From assembly GCF_026745355.1 (NCBI RefSeq), contig NC_079209.1, positions 12,799,886-12,863,885 of the forward strand: a stretch of 64,000 bases of DNA, in the 5' to 3' direction. This DNA comes from Beta vulgaris subsp. vulgaris (Eukaryota; Streptophyta; Magnoliopsida; Caryophyllales; Amaranthaceae). Made by a program: the position numbers and the translations under genes. Positions within the stretch are counted from its first letter, which is position 1. Every line of letters begins with the position of its first letter. Positions 55,902-64,000 of the stretch are shown in pieces. Below the pieces are notes generated by a model, which was not told where the DNA came from, did not search any database, and was given only the letters and a program-made list of their open reading frames with translations.

Positions 55902-56684
55902 TTGGTTGTGGAAATGAAAATTACAAACCTGAGAGTGAGAAGGATCCTGATTGATACGGGAAGTTCGACCGATATCATCAGTGCAGATTGTTTGTCAAGA
56001 CTAAAGTTCAATGATAATGACTTGGTCCGAGTTCACCATCCCATCATAGGGTTTGGAGGAGGAATAATCCACCTTATGGGAAATGTCACCTTGCCTGTTA
56101 GGGTGGGAGACAAAGAGGCCTCCGGAACATTGTTTGTTACCTTCTTGGTGGTACGAGATTTGACGGCTTACAACGTCATTCTCGGGCGACCCGCATTGAA
56201 CCACATTAAAGCTGTTATTGTAACTCATCTGTTGTTAATGAAGTTTGAGTGTGATGGGGGAAAAATTGGATCCTTATATGGAGATCAGCAGACAGCAAGA
56301 GAATGCTACCTTACCACTCTAAAACCTTCATCATGGAAGGTAGAAAAAACAGAACAGCCAAAGGCAGTAGATGAAGGACCGGCCGAAATGGTGAAGGGCC
56401 AAATAAGTGAGTTAAAGAACAAAGTGGAAAGAACTCAGACGAAGGCCCCTCAAATGAGTAAGTCGTCCATCCTCCTGCCGAGTAAGAAGAGGAAGTGTCT
56501 GGCCATCAAAAAAGAAAAGGCTTTTTTAGGAGAAGTAATGGCCATCATGGGAATCGGACTAGAACAGCCGGAGCCAGTAGAAGTGCCTGCTGAAATTTGT
56601 TTGGATGAAAGACATCCGGAGAGGGCGCTGAAAATTGGGTATGTCCTAGATTCCAAGATCAAAGACAAACTGATCAAGTTATGA
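55902..56684 (+). CDS. Tat-2 aspartic protease region
   Basis: A 260-codon open frame with the intact active site ILIDTGSSTDIISADCL (about 55944-55994), then GFGGGIIHLMGNVTLPVRVG and YNVILGRPALNHIKAVI. The C-terminal half is a Lys/Glu-rich linker. Unlike Tat-1 it keeps the canonical D-T-G-S. It is part of the gag-pol polyprotein, not a separate gene; the frame stops at a TGA (56682) just before reverse transcriptase. Confidence 0.75.
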   Translation: MVVEMKITNLRVRRILIDTGSSTDIISADCLSRLKFNDNDLVRVHHPIIGFGGGIIHLMGNVTLPVRVGDKEASGTLFVTFLVVRDLTAYNVILGRPALNHIKAVIVTHLLLMKFECDGGKIGSLYGDQQTARECYLTTLKPSSWKVEKTEQPKAVDEGPAEMVKGQISELKNKVERTQTKAPQMSKSSILLPSKKRKCLAIKKEKAFLGEVMAIMGIGLEQPEPVEVPAEICLDERHPERALKIGYVLDSKIKDKLIKL

Positions 56685-56689
56685 AAAGA

Positions 56690-57965
56690 ATTTGAGGATG
56701 TTTTTGCATATGTGGTAGAAGAAATGCCGGGAATTGATCGCGAAGTTGTCATTCACAAGCTAAACATAGATCCAGCTCAAAAGCCATTCCGGCAGAAAAA
56801 AAGGCATCTGGGTCCGGCCAGGAATCAAGCTGTTGATCAAGAAGTACAGAAGCTGTTAAAATCAAAATTCATCCGGGAGACTTATTATTCAGATTAGATT
56901 GCTAATTTAGTCATGGTCCCTAAGCTAAATGGAACTTGGAGGATGTGTGTGGACTACACTGATCTAAATAAGGCTTGTCCAAAGGACAACTTCCCTTCGC
57001 CAAAAATAGATCGGTTTGTCGATTCCACGACTAGGCATGCATTATTAAGCTTCATGGATGCTTATTATGGTTTTATTAGATTCCAATGTGGCCAGAAGAT
57101 CAAGACAAGACTTCATTCATCACTGAGAAAGGGCTTTATGGTTGGCTGAGGATGCCATTCGGCCTTCGAAATGCACCAGCTACCTTCCAACGACTAATAA
57201 ACATTGTCTTCCAGCAATAGCTTGGACGGAACATGGAGGCTTATATTGATGACATGATCGTCAAAAGCCGGAAGGAGGTGGATCATATTGAGGATCTTCG
57301 AGAAACATTCATGACACTTAGAAAATTCAAGCTGAAGTTGAATTCGCAGAAATGCGTGTTTGGAGTGGTGGCCGGAAAATTTTTGGATTTCAGGTCGACC
57401 AAAGAGGAATTGAAGAAAAACCTAATAAGATTCAGGCGATTCTAAGCATGACATCCCCGTCTAAAGTTAAGGAAGTTCAACGTCTGACAGGGTGCTTGGC
57501 AGCCCTAGGACGTTTGCTTTATAAATCCGGAGATAAATGTCATCACTTCTTTGCAACGATAAAAAAGAAAGCAAGATTTGAGTGGACGGAAGAGGCGAAG
57601 CAGACTCTCTAGCAGGTTAAAGAGCATCTCCGGTAGTTGCCTCGATTGATAGTCCGGCCGAGGGGGAAAAGTTGTTTGTATATTTGGATGTTTCACCACA
57701 TGCAGTGAGCGCTGTCCTCCTGGCCGAAAGAGATTCACTGCAAGTTCCGGTCTACTTTGTAAGTCATGTGCTAAAATATGTTAAATGTAGATATTCGCTG
57801 GTGGAGAAATGCGGCCTAGCACTACTCATGGCCAGCCAGAAACTGAGACCATACTTTCTGGCTCCTAGTATCCTCATCTACACTGACCAACCCCTAAAGT
57901 AAGTTCTGCACAAAATGGATGCTTCTAGACGAATGCTAAAATGGCCCGTGGAGCTAAACATGTTC
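56690..57965 (+). pseudogene. Tat-2 reverse transcriptase and first RNase H
   Basis: EMPGIDREVVIHKLNID opens it. WRMCVDYTDLNKACPKD, LSFMDAYYGF, then after a shift [14 protein letters not shown], and the catalytic YIDDMIVKS at about 57242-57268. The connection (VQRLTGCLAALGRLLYKSGDK) and RNase H (VPVYFVSHVLKYVKCRYSLVEK) follow. Stops at 56895, 57147 and 57220 and shifts near 57090 and 57400. Confidence 0.82.
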
Positions 57966-58444
57966 GACCTAGCATTTGAGCTAGAAAAGCAATCAAAGGT
58001 CAAGCCTTAGCCGATTTCATCGTGGAGCTTATTCGGCCTATGGTGGAATCCGTACAAGATCCAGTAAAGGGAAGACGGCAATGGACGCTTATGGTGGATG
58101 GATCGTCCACCCCCAATGGTTGTTGGGCTGGTATAATCTTCCAATCATTAAAAAAGAACAAATTTGAGTATGCGATCATATTTCAGTTACAGGCATCAAA
58201 CAATGAGGCAGAATATGAAGTGTTGCTAGCCGGCATTAAAATGTGCAAAGCGGCTGGGGCATTGGAAATTGAAGCAAAAATAGATTCCTTGTTGGTTGTT
58301 AGTCCAGTAAATGGTGACTTTAAATGTAAAGAGGCGTCTATGACGAAGTACATGAATATGATTCAAGAATAAATAGAACCATTGAAGCGGTTTTTGCCTC
58401 TGTTTCAGACTCCTACCCAGAGGGCCATCTCGGGCATGGGAAGA

Positions 58445-58500
58445 AAAGTATGATGGTATTGAGTTATGCAGCTCTTTATGCGGATCATTATTATCATTCC
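58445..58500 (+). pseudogene. ccsA: nuclear plastid-derived ccsA fragment
   Basis: SMMVLSYAAL in frame, then, after one missing T, LCGSLLS, the conserved stretch of the cytochrome c biogenesis protein CcsA. It is only about 50 bp clear, so the call rests on motif quality. Confidence 0.6.
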
Positions 58501-58504
58501 TTTG

Positions 58505-58945
58505 GGGAGTAAGCAGCCCCTTTGATATCTCTTCATCTGCAAAGGATTCTCGATATGAAAACACAGAAACAAAGGGCTAATCTTTGAATAGGAAAAAGAG
58601 TGGATCTGCAGGGTCCCAAATGAATTGGCTTATTCGAAAAAAGCCCTATTCTTTGGAAGAACTATCTCGTGTCTGGTACTGCATGGTTCCACTATGCAAG
58701 AACTCCGAATCATTCTTTTGAAGCTTATCCTTTTTATCATAAATGATCCGCTTGCCCCGAAATGACCTGGCCCAATAGGGAAATCCTAATTCATTGGGCC
58801 TTTCGATACAATCAACTAGAAAGCTAGCCCCATGACCAGGAGTTCCATATTCTAGGAGCCCAAACTATGTGATTGAATAAATCCTCCTCTATCTGTTGCG
58901 GATCGAGGGCTCCTTCCCCTTCTTTCAATTCCGATTCAATCTCTT
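58505..58945 (-). pseudogene. ycf2: nuclear plastid-derived ycf2 fragment
   Basis: Several ycf2 blocks appear in the right order, but with frame breaks near 58600, 58750 and 58830. ycf2 is a large essential plastid gene; this roughly 145-codon piece has no start and no promoter and cannot function in the nucleus. Confidence 0.82.
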
Positions 58946-59169
58946 ATTGAGGCTGTTGCTACTGCTTTCCAAGAAGTGAGTGAGCCCTCGAAAGGCTCCC
59001 GAACGTTTATGAAGAAGCTAGTAACAAAAGGACTTCACCGCCATATAAAAAAAAAAAAGTCTCCTACTTTGCGTTTGCGGTGACAGGATTCCAAGGTCTG
59101 AGAATCATCAAGCCGACGCTCTCTCAAAACTAGCCAGTTCGGCCGAAGGGGATGTGCCGAAAACTGTGT

Positions 59170-60490
59170 TTTGGGAGGTAAAGCCGGTGAAGAGTATTGA
59201 TCAGGAGCAAGTTCTATTCCTCAGACGAGGAAATGTTTGGATGAATACAATCATTGAATACAAGATGATTGGACGGCTGCCCTCAGATCTCTTGTAAGCC
59301 AAGTATGTGAAGGCAAGGGACAAGTGGTTTGAGCTTTAGGATGAAACCTTGTACAAAAAAGCATTTAACGACCACTCGTGAAGTGCATTACCAGGGAGGA
59401 CAGGTTGGATATCTTGAAAGAATTGCATGAAGGAGCTTGTTCCTCTCACATTGGGGGAAGAGCATTAGGGGAGAAGGCCTTAAGGACAGGGTATTATTGG
59501 CCCACCTTAAAGGAAGACGCCTCGGTCTATGAAAAGAAGTGTGATAGCTGTCAGGGGCATGGCAGCATGTATCAGAAGCCGTCCAACTATCTGACTCCAA
59601 TTCTTTTTTTCCCTTCCCTTCGCCAAATGGGGAATGGACATCTTGGGCTTGTTCCCTTTAGCGGTCGGCCAGTAGAAATTTGTGATAGTAGCAGTAGATT
59701 ACTTCACTAAATGGGTCGAGGCTGAGGCTATGAGAGGGATCATCACTAATGATGTAAAAGGGTTTATCTGGAAGAACATCATCACAAAATTTGGTATGCC
59801 TCGGTCTATTGTCTTTGACAATAGACCACAGTTTGAGACACTTAAGCTCAAGGAATGGTTGGCTGATCAGGACATTAAATCTCACTTTGTTGTTGTTGCT
59901 CATCCTTAGGCAAATGGGCAAGCAGAAGCCTTTAACAAGATCCTCTCAAATGGCATAAAGAAAAAGCTGGACAATGTGAAAGCTCTATGGGTAGAGGAAC
60001 TGCAGTTAGTTCTTTGGTCAATTAGAACCACTGCCAAGAACTCGACTAGGGAGACTCCATTTATGCTTGTCTACGGCTCAGAAGCCGCCCTTCCCATTTA
60101 AATAGAAGAACCCACTTTGTGAGTTATGCAATACTTAGAAGAAGCCAACTAGGCTGCCCTTCGCACGACTTTGGGCCTCCAGAAATTCGGGGCAATGCTC
60201 TACTTAGAAAGCAGTTGTATAAACTGCGAATGGCTCGTGAGTTCAACAAGACGGTGACCAGACAGCCGTTGAAGGTGGGGGATCTTGTCTTAAGGAAAAT
60301 GGAAGCAGTCGACCGCGCCAAAGAAATGGGCAAGCTTACGCCAAATTGGGAAGGGCCTTACAAGATCGTCCAGAAAGTCCAGAGTGGCACCTTCTGTCTG
60401 GAAGCGATGGACGCTCGTCCTATTCCTCGGACGTGGAACTCGGACACTTTGAAAAAAATACTACATCTGATGTATTTTAAACGTTGTAAT
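59170..60490 (+). pseudogene. Tat-2 integrase
   Basis: Zinc module: ELHEGACSSHIGGRALGEKA and YEKKCDSCQGHG (59420-59565). Core: VDYFTKWVEAEAM, IVFDNRPQFET and GQAEAFNK (59690-59935), giving the later D and E; the first D region (MDILG, about 59635) is frameshifted. C-terminus: GDLVLRKMEAVDRAKEMGKL, NWEGPYKIVQKVQSGTF, PRTWNSDTLKKI, so the end is near 60470. Stops at 59297, 59336, 59908, 60100 and 60120. Confidence 0.8.
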
Positions 60491-61570
60491 TTCCTGATAA
60501 CAAAGTGCTATAGCACATTAATGAAAAAGTATAAATGTATACATGTATCTTGGCTCCCAGCCAAGCAGAATTCATATAATACAAACCTACTTTCATTCTA
60601 TGACTGTCTTTTTACTTGTTATGCCTTGCTATTTGACTAAGGGCGTCCTACCATCAGCCAAACCCGGTGGTCTAGAACAAAATTTCCATTCAACAACAGC
60701 AAAACAAAAACACCCTCTATTCGGAGATCGGCCAACATGTTAAAACCCATTAAGGTTTACACATGACGAAAGCCACTAATTGATAAACTTATAAAGTTAA
60801 CATTAATCTTCTAAATGAAAGCGGCTGGAATTAAGAAACTTTAGTAAAGGGGTCTTACTTTCCGTCCAAAGGCCACTCACCATAATAACCACCTTAGTAA
60901 AGGAATAAGTTATTACAAACCTGAACAAGGACGGACGGATTGCCGAAATCCTAGATTATTCTGCCTGGCATAGTATATCACTATCAAGCATGGTCGTTCT
61001 CCTTCTTGGAACGAAGAAGTTGTCAAAATCTCTTCGTCCAAGAAGGGGGGAGGGAACCAATACATAGTAAATACACTAATGCAGGTAGCAAATCGTCCTT
61101 GTACAGAGAACCAAGCCTTTATTCGACTTTGAGCGAGTTCTGACGAGCAACTCTAGCATTTCAGGCCGAACAACTTTGGCCCTTGGTGTTATAATTCTTG
61201 TTCTTAGATTAGTTAGTCCATGATTGGGTTGTCCGCATCTTAGGCCAAACGACGCCAACACTTGTTCAAATAATAACTAGACTGAATTCATTCATAGTTG
61301 AATGCGGTAAAGTTACAATTCTTTTCGGCCAGAGCATGGATTGGATTGTTTAAGTTATGATTCTCTTCGGCCAAAACAATCCGCTCATAATTAAGAAAGT
61401 TATTTGGATTGAATTATCAAAGTGAGAGCAAGATGAAAGCAAGAGACAATAAGTGAAGAAAGAAATTCTATTATAAAAGTTTAAAGAGAATTACAATACT
61501 AGGCTACGAAAAGAAGAAAAACTACATTAAGTACAAAAGGCCTGCGGCAAAGATTTTGCAGAAAACAAAA
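60491..61570 (+). other. Tat-2 spacer between pol and the antisense gene
   Basis: No gene. TTCGGCC and CGGCCAAA motifs recur. Imperfect duplicates of GGATTGGATTGTTTAAGTTATGATTC-like text lie near 61290-61410. It corresponds in place to the tandem-repeat spacer of Tat-1. Confidence 0.5.
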
Positions 61571-64000
61571 CTAATCCGGCTCGAGAGGGTTGTTGGTGTC
61601 ATCTGCTTCAGTCTCTGGATCGGCCTCCTCCTCCTCTTCTTCGTCAAAGGACTCTTAAAAGACTGGGAGCTCACTTTCGGCCATAGTGGCTTTGTGAAGG
61701 CTTTCCTGAAACTCTAGACGACATTCGTATCTGGGAATGCCGTTAGATTCGGCCAGCATTTCAAATGCCTTCGCAGCCCAAGTCTTGGAGGTATCTATCA
61801 CCTTATTAAGAGCCTCCTTGGCCGACTCAAAAGCATCAGCGGCCTCCTTCTTCAGGTCGTGATTTTTTGCTTAAACAATCCATCTCAGCTCAAGGGCAGC
61901 CTTCTCGTCTAGAAGCTCAGTAAGACGAAGGAGATATATTTTGTTGGCCGATTCCATCTTAGTTGAGCGCTTCTCCCTGGCCCCTCTCGACTGGCGATGC
62001 AGTATTCCTGCTTGGCTATGGCAAACCGAGCCTTTTGCCTAGCAGTGGTAGCATCCCTGACGAGTTGCTTATTCTCTTTTCTGAGCCATCTTGCCCAGTC
62101 CTCGGTTACTATGCTGCGAGCAAATAGCTAAGAAAAGGAAGGTCAAAGCATGTCAGGACGTTCATAAAAGAAAGCAAATTTTGCTAAGTTTAGAAGTAGG
62201 ACGACAGAGAAATGAAGACTATACCTCAGCAGCTAGTTGAGACATGTAGCCTGCATGCCCAGATGAAGACCCTCTTAAGCCTTTAATGTAAGGCTCAGGG
62301 AAGCATTTGAAGAGCTCATGTTTGAGCTTCTCACGGTCGGTCAAAGTCATCCTGGCAAAGGCCGTCGAGGAGTCATCATCCGACAAGACGGGAGAACCGT
62401 CAAGAGCTACTTCAGCTGCCCCCTTGCCTTTATCTAAAAGAGGAGAGTCGTCAGTATTTCGGACGGGTATAACCACGACCATTTGTTGGACGGACTCATT
62501 GGACGTCCGCCCACGCGCAGAGTTTTAACTATGTTAGAATAATAAGACTCACTAGAAGATCGAGAGGCCAATCTATAAGCCTGGGGCATCTGCGATACCA
62601 GCCCAGAAAAAGCCGAGCCGTCCACAACCGCGTCCAGCTGAGAAGTTTGCTTTTCGACCCCTTCGCCTTGGTCGAGAAGCACAACCGCGTCCGGTTGCTC
62701 AGTAGTAATAGGGGGTGCCAAACCCACTGGGCCAGTATATGGAATCATGGCATTTTCCTCGGTTAAAGGAGGAACTTCCTTTGTTGAAGGGGGAATTTCG
62801 ACCTTCGGCAGAGAAGGCCGGTCAGCTTTCTTCTTTTTGGCCGTGAAATCTTTGGATTTTATGGGAGGAGGGCATATCCCGTTGCGGCCGACCTCTTCTT
62901 TGTGGCCGCCTTCTCCGCTAACGCCTTAGATGTTGGAGTATTTTTCTGAAAAAAAGACAAATTAAAGATGTAAGCGTCAAGAAAAAAAAATCGTCGTAAG
63001 AATAGCAAGACTCCAATTTGGACGGGGCGTGTCCGAAGAAGGAGAGCGGTAAGATCCAGCAAAATTGGGATCAAAGATCAATGGTGTGTTAGTCTGTAGA
63101 CGAGGCTCTGTCAAAGCATTGTTGGACGATGTTTCCCCCCGGAAGCAAACCGACCACAAAAGCATTGCTCGCCTTTCTTGTTGAAGCCAGGAGCGTCCTA
63201 TAATGGAATCCGTCTAAGAAGTCGACAAAAATATTGATTCTAAAGACGGGCACCTGCAAAACAAGGAAGCCGGCCACGGGAAATATGGCCGACTTCCTCT
63301 TTGAAACAGGAAACGTCGGGATATTAGTGCTCGTCCAAAAAACCAACATATTGATTCGCTGGACGACCCTTGTGGGTTAATGAAGTTTGGCCAGTTGTTT
63401 CTTGTACGCCTTCCGTTTTATGGAAAGGTTCGTCCTGGAAGAACCACGTCAAAAAAAAATTATTATAAGTATTAAGGTGTCCATCCTCTTTTTCGAGCCG
63501 GACTTGTTGTACTCCTTCCATAAAGAACTTGTGAACTTGGACATACTAATATCTCCCGTCCAAGATTTTTTCCGAACGACTCTAGCGAAAGTTGCACAAG
63601 AAGAAAGACATTGATTAGACAATTATAATCATTTGACGAGGGTATTTATTTGGGAAAAAAGATGGAAGTATACCTCTATCCTCGGTCTGTCGCAAGCCTG
63701 CGGCGACCAAGAAGTTACCATTGTAAACATCTCTTTAAAAGGAATCCAGTTGGACGACCCTTAAAAGAAGAATTGTTTGTAGTGGAATACTCCAATATTC
63801 TGAAGTATTCCATCATCTCCTCAGCTGAATCGTCCTCCAGCTCTAAGTAGGACGTTGTTCGTCTAGTATTGGTAGTCGCCCGACTAAAATACCAGTACCG
63901 TCTTGCCACGACTTCGTTAGGGGCTTGGACGAACAGGAATTCTGCCTTGCAACCATGCATCTTGGACGTCTTGTCCCAAGCTGTCAAGAAGCCTTGACGG
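61571..64000 (-). pseudogene. antisense gene of Tat-2, 5' part beyond the window
   Basis: Minus-strand coding enters at the window end (MHGCKAEFLFVQAPNEVVAR, TTSYLELEDDSAEEMMEYF). It passes VPVFRINIFVDFLDGFHYRT (about 63250-63190), a Pro/Ala/Lys-rich linker, PEPYIKGLRGSSSGHAGYMS and a helical stretch (LFARSIVTEDWARWLRKE). It ends with an acidic tail (ESFDEEEEEEADPETEADD) and TAG at 61571. Introns separate the blocks. Position, orientation and overall plan equal the Tat-1 antisense gene, though I see little direct residue identity. Stops and shifts are present, so it may be dead. Confidence 0.6.
62128..62224 (-). other. spliceosomal intron in the Tat-2 antisense gene (97 bp)
   Basis: Minus strand: donor GCTGAGGTATAGTC, acceptor CTTCCTTTTCTTAGCTATT. 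Removing it joins YMSQLAAE to LFARSIVTEDWARW in one open frame, which is strong evidence for a real intron. Confidence 0.75.

Larger units (their letters stand above)
58397..59075. other. organelle DNA mosaic inserted in Tat-2 (ccsA and ycf2 pieces)
   Basis: Two plastid gene pieces in opposite orientation are recognisable. On the plus strand, near 58448-58495, MMVLSYAALLCGSLLS (one base missing) matches ccsA. On the minus strand, 58945-58505, [39 protein letters not shown] and FVSVFSYRESFADEEISKGL match ycf2, with indels. The outer 120 bp (58950-59075) are unassigned. The pieces are far apart in plastid genomes, so this is patchwork, perhaps through mitochondrial DNA that had already taken up plastid DNA. 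Confidence 0.8.
58019..59160 (+). pseudogene. Tat-2 second RNase H, split by organelle DNA
   Basis: TLMVDGSSTPNGCWAGIIF, ASNNEAEYEVLLAGIKM and AKIDSLLVVSPVNG keep the three acidic catalytic positions that Tat-1 partly lost. The frame reaches IEPLKRF at about 58394, then organelle DNA intervenes, and the domain ends after 59078 with IPRSENHQADALSKLASSAEG (one base lost). A TAA precedes the break (58370). Confidence 0.75.
53340..64000 (+). mobile_element. second Ty3/gypsy Tat-clade element (Tat-2), 3' end beyond the window
   Basis: A 630-bp LTR (53340-53969) is followed by a primer site, gag, protease, reverse transcriptase, RNase H, a second RNase H split by organelle DNA, integrase, a spacer and an antisense gene running off the window. 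The layout equals Tat-1, but the sequence differs throughout, including the primer site. The 3' LTR is not in the window, so age and target duplication are unknown. Pol carries stops and frameshifts. Confidence 0.85.

Overview
This window is plant nuclear DNA, almost certainly from a dicot. It contains Ty1/copia, Ty3/gypsy (Tat clade) and L1-type elements with plant hallmarks, a G-type lectin S-receptor-like kinase exon, TA-flanked Stowaway MITEs, a tRNA-derived SINE, and a nuclear copy of chloroplast DNA (ccsA and ycf2). I cannot name the species. Most of the sequence is nested and decayed transposable elements. The only host-gene-like coding sequence I can support is the S-receptor-like kinase exon at about 35.1-36.4 kb.

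Layout. 1-2849 is the 3' part of a Sirevirus-like copia element (spacer and 3' LTR), which sits in the gag of an older copia element. That older element is split: gag, protease and integrase lie at 2850-5828, and its reverse transcriptase resumes at 20388. The split is caused by a complete 14.6-kb Tat element (5829-20387; 476-bp LTRs; target duplication CATGG). The Tat element is itself interrupted by a 3754-bp solo LTR (14902-18655; target duplication AAAAC). At 21.4-28.1 kb come a LINE remnant split by a CACTA-like element with two strong palindromes, a decayed hAT transposase gene, a Stowaway MITE, a G-rich hAT-type element and a short LINE insertion. At 28.8-30.9 kb is a 5'-truncated LINE. 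At 31.3-34.3 kb is a Mutator-like element carrying a second Stowaway copy and a hAT-type element. The S-receptor-like kinase exon follows, then a SINE, another hAT-type element, a near full-length LINE (39.2-43.6 kb), a fold-back repeat, a minus-strand copia element (44.1-49.9 kb) and two tandem segmental duplications. From 53.3 kb to the window end lies a second Tat element, whose second RNase H is split by a mosaic of organelle DNA.

The most notable biology is in the two Tat elements. Each has sense gag-pol with two RNase H domains and, downstream, a gene on the opposite strand with spliceosomal introns. In the first element it codes for a retroelement-associated domain followed by a coiled coil. 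In both elements sense and antisense units converge. In the first, a nine-copy repeat of about 29 bp lies between them. The proteins carry stops and frameshifts, so these copies are probably dead, but the shared layout suggests that the antisense gene was once maintained.

All boundaries and target-site duplications were read by eye. Family assignments rest on recognisable protein motifs; no database search was possible.
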